Shown here piece after piece: positions 45,400-57,423 of a DNA stretch of 64,000 nucleotides. Below the pieces are notes generated by a model. That model did not search any database. It was not told the DNA's origin and saw only the letters and a program-made list of their open reading frames with translations. The stretch's first letter is position 1, and each line of letters opens with the position of its first letter. The position numbers and the translations under genes are program-made. The stretch lies in contig CAJQUW010012889.1 of assembly GCA_907163375.1 (NCBI GenBank), positions 62,001-126,000 on the forward strand. The letters run 5' to 3'. The stretch is from Prostheceraeus crozeri. Its lineage: Eukaryota; Platyhelminthes; Polycladida; Euryleptidae.

Positions 45400-46320
45400 C
45401 GGGGGGGGGGCGTGCCTTCAACGCCCTCCACAGGCGTCACCAATGGGTCTGTCCCACCTGCTCTCCTACATACTTTGTTTTCCTTCTCCATCCCCAGCTG
45501 TTTCTGCCTCAGACCGCTCTTTCTCCCTCTCCGGCGCCCAGTTCACCGTCTCCGTCCAATCCTCGGCCCCTTTCGCGTCTTCCCTGCAACCCCGCGTTGT
45601 CCTCTCTCGCCTCCCCTCTCCTCCCAGCCGCTCGTCCTCAGTCGCCGCTGGCCAGCCTCCTCCCTCCCGTCGCCTCGCGCCCCCTGCGCCTGTCTCCATC
45701 CCCTCGGCTGCCTCTGTCTCGTCCCTGCAGCCTCGTGTCGTCCTCTCCCGTCTCCAACTTCCGCCCACTCGTCCCTCTGCTCTTCCTCGATCTCAGTGTT
45801 ATTGCAGTGGCTTCCTGGTCGCTCGAACATCAATGGCAATGACACTGCAGATGCGCTTGCCAAAAGTGGCACTTCTCTCCCCTCTGCAGCTCCTCAGTGT
45901 CTGTCTTCTCTGAAGTCCTTCATTCGTCATTCCCTGTTCAACTCTTGGAGGACTTCCGTTCGTTCGTCTTTGATTTCTTCACAAGTCCCTAGCGTAGCAA
46001 CTGAGGAGCTGTCCCTCCCTCGCGCTGTCCGCTGTGAGCTCTCACGTCTTCGTTGCAACGGCCACAGCCTTCTTCTTAGCCTAACTCCTATCTTCACAGG
46101 ATTGGCAGGTCCACTTCTCCTGACTGCCCTGTTTGTGGTGTAAACCACGATGTACCCCACTTACTGTGCTCTTGTCCCTCCCTCTCTTCTACCCGAGCGG
46201 CTATCTTCGGGTCCTTGGGCTCTGCATTTGATCTCTGGCATCGCCCGTGGGGGGTTGCCCGCCTTCTCGGTCTCCGTGGCGTTCCGCCACGCCCCTATCC
46301 GCGGGACGTTTATGTAAAGA
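45400..46320 (+). pseudogene. GC-rich fragment of an RNase H-bearing LINE (I/R1-like)
   Basis: It starts at a run of ten G. Base composition is markedly GC- and CT-rich compared with the surroundings. A frame reads LQWLPGRSNINGNDTADALA, the C-terminal RNase H motif of I-group LINEs (usual WVPGHSGIxGNExAD). It is followed by RCELSRLRCNGHSLL and a finger-like SPDCPVCGV with downstream H and C (VPHLLCSC), then a tail ending AATAAA-like. Upstream coding is frameshifted and low-complexity. Large open frames here are due to composition, not host coding. Confidence 0.7.
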
Positions 46321-47049
46321 CGGAAAATAAATTCAAGAGCCTGATACCCAGGACTAAGCCCGAGTATATTCGAATCGCATTAATTCCCACAAATACTGCT
46401 TCTTTTTACATGCATGTTTCGCAAAAGCCTAACCACGAGGATACTCGTAGCGTAGTGATGCACGCTAGGGACGGTGTGAATTCTGTGAGCTTTCACCCTA
46501 GGACGGCGAGATTTTCAGGATTTGAATAAATGATTTCCAAAAGCGAAATTCAGAAAATATCCGCTTCTATATCTGAGTAAAATAATATAATTCAGGTCAT
46601 AACAACGCTTAACTCTGTTATAGCTACTCGGAAAATAGTTTCATGTAACAGTTGCAAATTACTAGGAAGATGGATGCAAAAGAGTATGGAATTTCTTGAA
46701 GCAACGCCCTACACAAAGAGCTACATTACATGAGCAAAAATACTGAGTTTCGCGTCTTCTGCTTCTTCCAGAACACACTGCACATTGCCTGGTGGGATTC
46801 TGTCGGTTTGCTGTTGGTGGGATAATATCAGGAAAATGCCTCTCCACAAGTCGTAACAAGTCGGTCTGCCGTCTGCTGATCTCAGCACATTGATTTGCAG
46901 CAATCCCGTGACGCAGAATGATCTCATCAATTAAATTCAACAGCACATCGAGAAATGGCTCAGATTTTCCGGTGACTTGAGTTTGCAAAACCGACTAGTT
47001 CAACGCCATTATCTCACAATGGTTACAATGGTTACATAGGTCATATAGC

Positions 47050-47198
47050 CAATGGTTACAATAGCATTGCCTTTGTACACTTGCGGATTGGAGAACGCCA
47101 TCAGTCCTCATTAGGACTGCTTTAACTAATAATTTAAATTAGTAAGCATTATATTCTATTATAAATGGCTACTGGGGTGACTTTCATCATCGTATGAG
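47050..47198 (+). repeat. 150-bp direct repeat, copy 1 (inside piggyBac 3)
   Basis: CCAATGGTTACAATAGCATT through TTTCATCATCGTATGAG; repeated at 48142-48289 with about five changes. On the minus strand part of it is open in frame with the piggyBac core (SHTMMKVTPVAIYNRI). Confidence 0.9.
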
Positions 47199-48141
47199 AA
47201 AAACATTTCAAAGACTGTGAAACCATTTTCTTCCCTTTCTGGTGACCTTGTATGGATGCAACAGAACCCATGTTCTTACAATAGTCAATCACCATCGATG
47301 GTTTCATAATAGGCTGATTGTTTCTACTCAACTTGCCAGTATCGACGATAGAACAGTCATGTAGAGTAGAGAGCGTTGAAACAATCTTTGTCTTCTTCTT
47401 CTGAGGGTCACACCACTTCATATCAACTATTCCATTATTTTGGAATCCGTGGCAAGATTTCCAAGTAAAGGAAGTAGCTTTCTGTTGGTTCTCACAGTTC
47501 CACACGCGTGTGTCTTGTAGCGAAGAAGAATTGAAAACAGTTCCTGTGAAGAGAAGAAGTTATCAATCACAACATGGTAGCCCTTCTGCAGCTGAAGTTC
47601 AATCAGATGTAAAACAATTTTGGTACCACTGGCAAGCAAATTGTAAGGTTTATCTAAACCCGAAACACTTTCACAAGAATAGTTCGTGCCATCCCCGACA
47701 TATATCTCTGAGCTGAAAACGTAGTTTTTTGAGTCTGCAGCAACATAGACTTTCATGCAAAATTGCTCACGCTTTCGAAGGATTGTAATCGGTGTAGTAG
47801 CATCGTTGTATTTCCATGTTTTACCTCCACTTTTCCAATTTTTATCCATCGGTTTCTTGTTGTTTTCTAATATCCATTTTTAATTTCCTTAACCTATGGT
47901 GACCATTGTCTTATTTTATTTCCACTATCAGCATCTGTAGTCGGTACAGTATATTAGACGTCTGTTTTGAACATGTATACGGCAGTGTTTGGAATCTATG
48001 GTATTAGTATATTAACAGCAAGAATGAGTAGTGTTACAAGTCTTAAGATTTCCATTTGTACCAGATATTGGGCCAAAGCTGATCAATTTTAATTCGTTGC
48101 CACGAGAAAGCTACATTGAGTTCTTTTAAGAACTGATTAAT

Positions 48142-48289
48142 CCAATGGTTACAGTAGCATTGCCTTTGTACACTTGCGGATTGGAGAACGCCATCAGTCC
48201 TCATTAGGACTACTTTAACTAATAATTTAAATCAGTAAGCATTATATTCTATTATAAATGGCTGCTGGGATGACTTTCATCATCGTATG
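48142..48289 (+). repeat. 150-bp direct repeat, copy 2
   Basis: Same sequence as 47050-47198. Its right edge abuts the N-terminal coding piece of piggyBac 3, so it separates that piece from the core. Confidence 0.9.
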
Positions 48290-48820
48290 AGAATTGCTTC
48301 CAACCTAGTCTGCCTTGAACAATTCAGTTCATCATCTGTTTGCTCTGACTCAAAACCATCACTATCGCTTCCATTGTCAACACCACCGTCATCTCGCAAA
48401 ACTTCTGCTATAACTTGGTCGATTGACAGGGGCCTCGGCATCTCAGCTCGATGGATAGAGATTTCTGATTTTGAAATATCTGTGTATCATGTTTTGCACG
48501 TGAGATTTTCTTGATCGTGAGAATTTCTATCAGATATCTATCTTCATCCAAAACAAATTAGTATGCTTCAATGTAATGGACACTCTGTAATCGATTTCGA
48601 TAATATTTGAAATTTTCTCACGTCAGTCAAGCTCCAGGGAGCAGTGTATTATCATGCTATTGTACATCACACATTGCCATAGATTGCTATAGCCGCCGCT
48701 GGCTAAGATATCTACACTGCCTGGGAATTCGTCATCAGTTTGATAAAACATTGCAGTGATTCTCTAGAAACATGCTCAATTTGAACGAATAAGGTCAAAT
48801 TATGCATCATCGAATATAAA

Positions 48821-49115
48821 GCGAATATGCTCGGGCTTAGGAGTAATTGTATTGTCTTCCAATCCGAATAAATTCGTGCTTAGGACTGTCATTAAGGGAG
48901 ATGTAAACTGGCGCAGGATTTATTTTACCTCTCTCGATACGAGTTAACTCGTGCTTAGGACTATGGCAACACATCTGTTGCCAAATACACCGGAATTTGA
49001 TAGTGACATCTGCATACGAGTATACTCGGGTTTAGTCCTTCAGCAAACACACTCTTGCATAGACGCCGGCTGCACTTCCCTAACGATCGGTGCGAGTTAA
49101 CTCGTGCTTAGTCCT
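48821..49115 (+). repeat. subterminal palindrome array of piggyBac 3
   Basis: Five copies of a 22-23 bp motif of the form CGAGTTAACTCGTGCTTAGT start near 48821, 48865, 48940, 49017 and 49093. Each has a palindromic half (CGAGTTAACTCG, CGAGTATACTCG or CGAATAAATTCG) plus GCTTAG. A sixth, inverted, is at 46351. Likely transposase or host-factor binding sites. Confidence 0.85.
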
Positions 49116-49418
49116 TTCAGTTAGTCCAATGCGTAGTATGCTGTCCTTAAGGGGTTAACATTAACTTGCATGATCATCTGCGCGTCCTGATAGTATTTGT
49201 ATGGTTAAAAATCCTCATATAGCTTTTAGTTCTTGGAATTTCCTCTTCATACGAAAAAAAGTTGAGCATGACCTAATAGCAAAGCATGGAGCCGCCACGG
49301 TTTGAACATGATAATTGTAATGTATTAAATGATATCGTTAATACGATATTATGATATTTTATGAATTACTTCTCCAAAGATACAATTTATTCACATTAGT
49401 TGTCATCGATCTCTTCAG

Positions 49419-49754
49419 CAACCTTGCTTGGAATCGCCAATTTTCGAAAGGATTATAATGATGGATCAGATTTCAATTTTTTCACGAAATTATCAGCTTC
49501 TTCAACAGTCGGAGAATTAAGAAGGACAATATCTTCCAAAATTGGAAAAGATCAAAAGACGATTTCTCTGAAAAGAAATATTGGAAAATTCAAAGAGAAA
49601 AAGGTTTACTTCGTAGGCTTTGGCTATTCTGACCTTGATGGGAGAATATGCGAAGATGTAACCGATCTCAGCACCGTTGATCTGATGGATGATGATGAGT
49701 TTCCGGTGATCAAGAATCAAAAAAACATTATCAGTGTTGGTACCATTAGTTCAA
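49419..49754 (+). CDS. domain exon D (112 residues)
   Basis: Acceptor GATCTCTTCAG, donor TCAAGTGAGT, phase 1. LLGIANFRKDYNDGSDFNFF is close to exon E; then TVGELRRTISSKIGKDQKT, ISLKRNIGKFKEKKVYFVG, GYSDLDGRI, DDDEFPVIKNQKNIISVG. It is the shortest copy and lacks the terminal cysteine (ends TISS). The preceding intron is the largest in the array (6.7 kb), filled by a hAT fragment, a LINE fragment and piggyBac 3. Confidence 0.85.
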
Positions 49755-49909
49755 GTGAGTTTAAATATTACACATTTTTTCGTTACCAAACATCCCAATC
49801 CAATGTATTTGTTTGCAAATTCAGACAGAAATTAGATTGTATATAATTGTATATTGTATAAAAATATATGGTATAATTGTATATGCATGAAAAAGTTGAA
49901 TACGTTTTA

Positions 49910-50275
49910 TGTCCATCACTTGCTGGCTTTCTCCAATGGATTTTCTGGCAGCATCACTTTTATTTGGCAGCTTTACTCTCCTTCAGGCCAAGTTACTTGC
50001 AATCAGCAAGCATCGGTTCGCTTCACGTCTTGTTAGGACGGCGTCTCAACGTTGGTCACGGGAGATCTATGCCTGCGCTTCCTTGACCCACCCACTTATC
50101 TTCTGGCTGGCGGATGACATGACCAAACCATCGAAGACGATTCCTTTTCAAGACTGTCTTCATTTCTTCCATTTCAAGTGGCTGGAGAAGCATGGAGTAT
50201 GCGAAACCATCCCTCTAAGATACACACATCATGCGACGGATCATTCTGTGCTCTGTTGTCATCATCTTCATAGCA
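49910..50275 (-). pseudogene. RTE-type LINE 3' fragment
   Basis: Minus-strand pieces read MIRRMMCVSLRDGF-like, LLQPLEMEEMKTVLKRN and RLRWFGHVIRQPEDKW, the C-terminal block of RTE-clade proteins. Frames are broken. It lies in the short intron between exons D and E. Confidence 0.6.
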
Positions 50276-50715
50276 TCATAGCAGTTATAATCAATGAATA
50301 AATAACTCGTCACACTTGTGACTGGCATGGAAAGCAACATGGCACAGGTTAACCGGGCTGAAAGAGCTCAGTATAGACCGAAGAGCATCTATGTCCCCAA
50401 TCCGCTGAAGTCATAGAGATTGTAGACTTCCAGTTCGTATGGCCATAGAAAAGAAACATGTCCTCAGACTTGAACCATTTTAGCACAAAAAATCTTCGGC
50501 AGCCGAAGATTGTTGCATCTTCACCTTTTCACATCTTGATCTCATGTTGTTGAATAGTTTCTTTATATAATATGTGCCCTGATGATAGCGATACTTAGTC
50601 GCTTAATTATATATTGTCGTATGAAAAAATAGCAGCAACATTACTTCAATTTCCCACCTTGAAATATGAATTTTTATGAAAGCCCTTTTGTCTATTTACT
50701 CCTTGCTCTCCACAG

Positions 50716-51069
50716 ATGTTCTATTTGGAATAGCAAATTTTTGCAAGGAGTACAAGGGAGGAAGTGATTTTAACTTCAATGCCAAGGTTCCTGAGCAACC
50801 AACTGTTGCAGATATACGGCAATTCGTCGCGCAAAAGATGAAAAAAGATCCGAAGGAAATCTCTCTAAGAAGATCAGTTGGAAAAGTTAAAGGAAAACAA
50901 GTCTACGGAGCCGGAGCCGGAGCCTTCTTCTACAGTGATGCTAGTGGAGAACTCCACATTTCTAATAAAGTAGAAGAGAAACAGAAAATAGCTCTGAATG
51001 ACGATGAGGAGGAGTTTCCAATAATTAATGATAAGATGAACGTCATCATTGTTGCTGATATGGATTGTC
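50716..51069 (+). CDS. domain exon E (118 residues), best reference copy
   Basis: Acceptor TGCTCTCCACAG, donor GTCGTGAGT, phase 1. Landmarks by residue: strand LFGIANF 3-9, turn GGSDFNF 15-21, helix TVADIRQFVAQKMKK 30-44, DP 45-46, EISLRR 48-53, GK 56-57, QVY 62-64, SDASGEL 74-80, acidic stretch and FPII 96-104, final strand NVIIVA 109-114, DC at the end. A helix after T-V and a hydrophobic last strand fit a ubiquitin-like beta-grasp. No C-terminal di-glycine, so it is not a conjugated modifier. Confidence 0.9.
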
Positions 51070-51989
51070 GTGAGTTTTGATGAATTTCAACAACTACTAC
51101 TTACATACATGTTTTCATTATAATACCGGCATATGCTGAATTATAAAAATACCATATCATTTTCTAATGATCTACTGAAACCGTGAAACTGTATTGATAA
51201 TCATGATTGCAATTGTAAAAGGCATAACATTAATAAATAAGATAATTATATCTTATATTTATTATATCTATATATAAATATTAAAGAAACATTTTCAGGC
51301 GACTACGCGCCCTCAAATGTCCTACATTATTGCAGTCAATATATTGAATGGTAAGATTATTATGTTGAGGTGCAGAGATGTCGAACTGCCCCTATTCATA
51401 ATCTTGTTGGACTGCAGTATGCCTCTCATTGCATGCAGTTCAAAAACTGATATCCACAAACATTTGGGATTAATGGAGCTTGAGATTCGCGATTATAAAT
51501 GATGACTTGGTGTGGCTTGCTGGACCTAAAGCAAAACACTTAACTGAATGGTCAGCGGCTAGACTTCAGAGCTAGTACAATGTGTGATTGACTTCATGTT
51601 AAGCTCATTCTATAATGTTTCCTATGATTAAGGTCCGTGATGAAGAATCCCTGAACGTGAGGATATTATACCAAAATGAGATTTGCCTTTAGATGTAGTA
51701 GAAACAATGAATGAGCTTGAAATGTCAATGAAATCTAATTAACCTCTTGTGCAAATAAACGGGCATATTGAGCGTTTCAAGAGCTTTCTGCAATCGAAAA
51801 TGTTTTGAAAAATTTTGAGTGTGGTGCAACATTTACCACTTCGGAAATCGCGGATATGAGGAGCTCTGGTCTTTTGACAAAAATTCACGTGTTTTAAACG
51901 ACGGTAATCCACGACTTTAATCGTCACTTTTGCGAAGTATTGGACCAAACTATGCCCATACAACTTCGTATTGCGGAGACTGCACATAT
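51070..51989. other. intron-like sequence, no clear feature
   Basis: AT-rich with an (ATA)-like patch near 51240-51290. The last 250 bp may be the 3' untranslated tail of the RTE element that follows on the minus strand. Confidence 0.45.
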
Positions 51990-53165
51990 TTCTATGAAGT
52001 TGAACCGCGATGAATAACTGCGTCCATCAATGGCAATTAGACATATCGAACCAGGTTTTGCGTAGTCTTCCTCTGGGACGTGTTCCACTCACGTTCAGCC
52101 GTAGGACAGAGCTGAGAGCACTTCCTTCACTTCTGCGTTATACATGTCCGAACCACCTCAGTCGACGGCCAACCAACAGGTCCTCCAGTGGTCTGAGATC
52201 ACACCTTCTAGTGACTTCGGTGCTTGGGATGTTATCTTTCAAGGAAATGCAATTCTTCGGTCACAAGAACAATTCATTGAGTCATGTTCTGAGTTAAACT
52301 CCAGGACACGATTCGGTGAAGGAGTACGGATCTGATATAGGCGTTATAGATGTTTGATCGCCAATTCAAAGGAATGTGTACATTTTTGAGGAGGCTTGCT
52401 GCTAACTCTCTCCTCTTATTCCACGCCATTGACATTCTAGCTCGGACTGCGCGTTCAGAGCCTGCCTTGCTCGTAATAAAGTCGCCGAGGTAGCAGAAGT
52501 TGCTAACTTCCTGGATTACTCCACCATCTACCTTGATGTCGGTTGACTGGTCAGAGTTGTTACTGGTCACTTGCTGTCTTGCACACGAAGGGAAGTGGAG
52601 ATTGATCACATTCCTGAGGCCTCGGAGACCGCTACAGCGTCTGTGGCACCACTTGGAGCAGGCAACACGCAGAATAGAATTGAATCCGACGCCTCTCCCA
52701 CATACACCGCAAGGATAGCTTAAAGTCGGTCTGCGTTCGTTGTTCTCACTCCCACTCACCATGATCTTAGTCTTTTCGATATTGACCTTCAAGCCTCTTC
52801 TTCGCTTTACAAACATCTAGGTGACCTCTTCTTTGCTATCAGCTGTGAGTGTCATGTCATCTGCATACAGCAAGTTCCAGATTCCCTCAGTGCTGCAAGT
52901 TTTCGTTGCTTGTTTCATTACCAGGACGAATAGGATTGGGCTTAGTGAGGAGCCTTGGTGTAAACCAACGTATATATCAAACTCATCCGATGTGTCACCA
53001 GCGACGTTTACCCTTGATTTTGAATCAATATATGGAGAGTTGATGACGTCAATCAACCTTTCCGGCACTTGTTGTCAAATGCTTTCTGAATGTCGACGAA
53101 AATATGGAAGAGCGCTTTCTTCTTTTCGAGATATTTTTCTTGAAGTCTTCTTACAATGAAGAGTG
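51990..53165 (-). pseudogene. RTE-type LINE, RT and C-terminal region, broken
   Basis: Reading the minus strand: IVRRLQEKYLEKKKALFHIF, VDIQKAF (first catalytic aspartate), VPERLIDVINSPYIDSKSRV, VGLHQGSSLSPILFVLVMK, WNLLYADDMTLTA (YADD active site). Then come RRRGLKVNIEKTKIMVSGSE, a zinc-knuckle-like CGVCGRGVGFNS with KWCHRRCSGLRG, the FCYLGDFITSKAGSERAVRA box, and RLRWFGHV in the tail. This is the standard RTE order. A handful of frame changes break it; the 5' endonuclease part is absent. Confidence 0.85.
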
Positions 53166-53209
53166 AGGCTGATTGTTATTACTAACTATTACTACTAGAT
53201 GATCTGAAT

Positions 53210-54830
53210 TAACAGACAGCACAAGGAGCAGCACATTTTCATACTCTATAATGCCCCAATATTGTTCTTTAAAACAGAAACAGGCTGTAAAAATTCAAAA
53301 TGAGCACTTGTTTCTCGAGCATATTTATGATGAAACATTGGAATTATGTTGCTTAACGGATCAATTTGGAAAAAACATGGCAAAAAGCCATGTTGCTCAT
53401 CACAAACAAGATGTTTCGTGATTCCGCAGGGAATTAATAACAATTCGTTCGAACAATTTGCTTACAACAGGCTGAATCGAAATAGGTCGATACGATTCCA
53501 CATCATTCTGATCGCCTTTACGGTTGTTTATTGGCACAATGTTATTATATTTCAAAGCAGATGGATATTCTCCACATTTCACAGGCATATCAAAAAATGG
53601 CAGTCAAATGATGACACATCTGACCAACACAGCGAATGAGGACAAAAGCAGACACGTTATCATAACCACTGTCAGAGTTTGGCTTTGAATTTTCATTTCA
53701 ATTCGCTTTCATTTCATCAGAAGAAACAAAGGGTAGCTCAAAGTATTGGACTCTACGGAAATTGCAGTCCGGTATGGCCGGGCTCTGATGAACACTGAAA
53801 ACGGTTTCAAAATATCTACAGAATGCTTTCGCAATCTCTATTTTACTTGTGTGTTGCTCATTCTTGTAACTAATTACACTCGGTAAGGAAAATGAATCTT
53901 TTTGAGATTTCACAAAGGACCAAAACCTTTTAGGGTTGCTCTTTATATCTTCCCCAACCTTTGAACATACTCAGCATAACACGACGCCTGCATGGTTTTC
54001 ACTTCAGATCGTAGACGGCAGAAATTTCGGTAAGAATAAAAGTTTTCATCACGACCATTTTTGATATAATGCTTGTTAGCTCTTTCCTTTTCTTTTACCA
54101 GTTTCATCATCTCATATTCATACCGATGTGAAATTTTGGTCGAATTGAACTTCACACGATTCACAGCAAAAATGATGTCATAAAGATATGTTAGAGATTC
54201 ATTGACACTATTAAATGTCAGCAAAGATCTCCAACACACAAAAGACAGAAGTCGCTGGATAGCATCAAAGTCATCTTTTTTGAAGCTTTTTGAGAGCAGT
54301 ATACGGTCTTGTAGAAAAAGGAAGCAATACTTCAACATTCCAGGCTTGATGTGTAGAAGAGCAAGGATTGTTCCAAGGTCAACGATCACGTTCGTATTGC
54401 TGCTGAACACAAGATCAAGAGATCTATTATTGCAAGTATGAAGCACATTATGTTGTCGAAGCTCGCAACTGCTGATAACATTCAGAAATAATGAAGACTT
54501 ATGGGATACATCAGAAAAATTGGTGCAAGTCGCATAGTCGCTGTTTGGTTTCATGTTCTAAATGGCATCCCGGATGTTAAAGTCAACAAGAAGTATTATT
54601 GAATCATGCGGTTTCGCACCCCAACTCTTTCTAGGGACTGCTCAAACTTGAGAACGGGCATTGATTTTGTATCTGGTAGAAGATACACAGTTCCAATAAA
54701 TGCACTGAGAGAAGCAAATGTCTTCATTTCGATCCAAAGGACCTGAATATCCGATTCGAAGTTTGTCGACGAAGAGCAGAGAGTCGACAGCTGTGAGAAC
54801 TCCTCCACCATCTTTCTTAGCGCTCGCTAA
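53210..54830 (-). pseudogene. decayed LINE (Jockey/CR1-like): endonuclease tail and RT fingers
   Basis: Pieces in several minus frames: an endonuclease-like beginning (STNFESDIQVLWIEMKTF), HTCNNRSLDLVFSSN, the linker KLVKEKERANKHYIKNG, NPKRFWSFVKSQKD, then SYRPISIQPVVSKLFERIVI and DEQHGFLPCFF (RT motifs before the active site). The sequence stops before a YADD box, where the RTE fragment takes over; the two LINEs lie in the same orientation. Many breaks; older than the CR1-type copy at 30-32 kb. Confidence 0.75.
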
Positions 54831-55588
54831 ATGATCGCGAATCTAAAAGGTCATCATAGCACGATATCTATTCAAACTGTGAAGCATGAGAGCAAAGTAA
54901 AAATCGCTTTCTTGAATGATAATATCAACGCATTCCCATTCCTTTATATTTCTCAAACATAGCTGTTTTTGATTTTATGAATTATTATTACTGCGTATTA
55001 TCGGTAATGTTTCGGATTATAAACTTAATTTCAAAATTACATAATGCATACTGCTCATAGTTGGGTACTCATTGATTATTTTTAAAATCATTTAGATTTC
55101 GAATGCAAAATGCAGAACAAGGAGGACTATATTCGTTCAAGGTGGACATTGCATATCTTTAGTCTTATTTTCTGACATAGGCGTCTGATTGATCAGACGA
55201 AAGGTGCCTCGAGAAAATTGTGGCTTTCAATTTCTTGGATGGTACTGTCTGAAAATAAGAATAAAGTAGGACTATGTCGCTGCTAGTTGTCAACCGAAAT
55301 ACAATGACTGGGTAGCAACAATGCGTTCTTCTACATAACAAAGTAATTTGACTTTTTAGTTGCATCGAGTTGGTAGTGTATCCAAGCTCAACATTCCGTC
55401 GTGTGCAACCTCCACTTCCATGAATCTGACTTCAATGACTTCAACTTAAGTAGGACTTTCTGATTTACAGTGCATATATGATTAGTTTCATTTCTCTCTG
55501 GCATCATCAGATGTTTTCAAATAACAATAAGGGACCGTCAATTCTTTTAGATGATGAAAATACATTTTTTGCATTTTTCTATTTGCAG
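54831..55588. other. intron-like sequence before exon F
   Basis: No coding pattern or repeat recognised. Sequence becomes T-rich in the last 40 bp, the polypyrimidine tract of exon F. Confidence 0.5.
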
Positions 55589-55933
55589 CTACAATATTAA
55601 TGATCAAAAACAATTTCAAACATTATAAAAATGGAAAAGATTTTATCCACACTACCAATGTGTCACCCAATGCAACCGTTGGTGAAATAAAAGCGATATT
55701 AGCAAGAAAAATGGCTGTGGATCCAGAGAGAATTCTTCTGAGAAGAAAAATGGGAAAGATTGAAGATGCCGACGCCTATTGGGTTGGAAATGGATTTGCT
55801 GCGGAAAATGGAAAAATCTATCCACCAGAAGAAGTGAAATTCCAGAAGATAGCATCTTTGAATTCTGATGATGAACCATTTCCTATCATACCGTACGACA
55901 ACAATTTCATCATCATTGCTGATGTGGATTGCG
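55589..55933 (+). CDS. domain exon F (115 residues)
   Basis: Acceptor TTCTATTTGCAG, donor GCGGTAATA, phase 1. ILMIKNNFKHYKNGKDF, helix TVGEIKAILARKMAVDP, RILLRRKMGKIEDADAYWVG, NGKIYPPEEVKF, DDEPFPIIPYDNNFIIIADVDC. It keeps the terminal D-C and the long acidic DDEPFPII block. The donor is weaker than those of the other exons (GTAATA), so this exon is the one most likely to be skipped. Confidence 0.85.
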
Positions 55934-56085
55934 GTAATATTTCACTCTCCCGCTTATGCTTGTCTCTTACACTTATTTCAAATCTGAATCTGTCAAAGTA
56001 ATCCCAAATCTATTTGCCAATGCTTAATTCTGCGATCTTCAGCGTAGCTGAAACCCTATTTCCTTGAGCAAAATCATTTACTATA

Positions 56086-56236
56086 ATCAATTCACAGATT
56101 CAGTACTCATTATAGGCCTATATTTAGGCTTGTATGATAACCTATTCACAGATTCAGTACCCATTATAGGCCTATATTTAGACTTGTATGATAACCTATT
56201 TACAGATTCAGTACCCATTATAGGCCTGCATATTTT
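56086..56236 (+). repeat. 54-bp tandem repeat, about 2.8 copies
   Basis: TTCACAGATTCAGTACCCAT plus TATAGGCCTATATTTAG-type sequence, period 54 bp (18 codons), starting about 150 bp after exon F. A + frame therefore repeats TDSVPIIGLYL, but it has no splice signals and is probably non-coding. Confidence 0.9.
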
Positions 56237-57423
56237 AGGGGCTATCTATTGTGATAGTCTGGCGTTCGGCTAGTAATTTTAATGCAAGTCTATAAGTGCT
56301 AAACCCGGATGCTTAGACTGAATAGACCCAGGGCCTGAAAATGTAGTTTGTACTCCGTAGGACCGTGTAGCTACTTGTTTTGGCTATAACTCATGCACTC
56401 ATGAAGCATGCAGGTTGTCAATTATTGGCTAGGCCTAGAGTCAGCGATTTAGAAATTATGATATAAATTGTAACCGTACATGTATATCATCTTTTAGTTT
56501 TGCCATTTGAGCACTACAGGGTCTATTATATGTTGATAATAATGAGATTTCTCATGTGTTAACTCGACTGTCTCAGCACCTGGTGCCTGATGCGGTTCAC
56601 TTACTGCGTCCAGTAACACGCTGAAGGAGATCCAATTCTAACGCTAGTTCTTTTTGAGAAAATGAAATTAGTCAGTGACATGCATTGACCTGCGATGGTC
56701 TATACGCCGTTGAGCAGATGACCATTTCAGTTCGTGTAATGCAGGACTGATATGAGCAAAGTGAGGGAGAGTTTACAGTGTAGGTGAACTAAGCAGTCAG
56801 CTTTAATTTCGCTTCCTCGAACAGTGAAATGAACCTTGCAAACAGTCAAACCTTGCTGAGAATGAAATACAAAGTAAAATGGTAATTAATATCAGCCAAA
56901 TGTCACAGCACAGCATGCCGCTTTACAAAGTGATTTTATCGTTGTGACCCATGCCTCGTCTATCTTTCAGAAGAGAAAAGAAGATCATAGCTGTGCTAAT
57001 TTTTAGCACTTCAAACTCATTTAAAGTTTCATACCAGGGTTTAGTTTTCATTCTTTGAAATACATTCTGATTTCGTCAAATATAACTAAATAAGAAGATG
57101 AATGGTAGTTGATTGTTGAGAGCTGCTGGATTCAGGTATCTCTCGGAGGCAGCTGCGTCCAAATCATTTTCAATGATCCATGTACTTGCAGAATATTCCA
57201 ATTACTCAAGAATTTAATTAGAAATTAATCAGAATTAGCAGGAATACAATCGGAACAGGAATTTCATGTGAATTCAAATAAAGGAGTTCACGTTTCACGA
57301 AGTCTGTTCAGACAATTACACGTGCCCAATTCTGTTATCCTAAAGAATACACAGCGAAACGCTATAGTATGCATTGATCATTTCAAGCCCCTTGTATATC
57401 TTCATAATTATGCTCCTTTGCAG
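56237..57423. other. intron-like sequence before exon G
   Basis: No coding or mobile element pattern recognised. Confidence 0.5.

Larger units (their letters stand above)
46662..48441 (-). pseudogene. piggyBac 3 transposase, broken
   Basis: N-terminus MPRPLSIDQVIAEVLRDDGG followed by an acidic run (from ATG at 48441). The core from 47849 has CMKVYVAADSKNYVFSSEIY, KGYHVVIDNFFSSQELF (catalytic aspartate) and HACGTVRTNRKLLP. Further on come GKLSRNNQPIMKPSMVIDY and a C-terminal finger PTRQCAVCSGRSRRRETQYF. The segment between the N-terminus and core, which would hold the first catalytic aspartate, is missing or unrecognisable, and a 150-bp direct repeat flanks the core. Several breaks. Confidence 0.8.
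46345..49154 (-). mobile_element. piggyBac transposon 3, right end preserved
   Basis: The right end reads CTGTCCTTAAGGGG followed by TTAA (49155-49158), a piggyBac-type terminus in inverted form. The left end is degraded, but GGACTAAGCCCGAGTATATT at 46351 is the inverted form of the right-hand subterminal motif. About 2.8 kb. It follows the LINE fragment directly. Confidence 0.8.

Noticed and set aside
45310-46143. A 277-codon + frame that could be read as a proline/serine-rich host protein
   Set aside because: GC- and CT-rich composition keeps several frames open; the only recognisable part is the RNase H and finger tail of a LINE.
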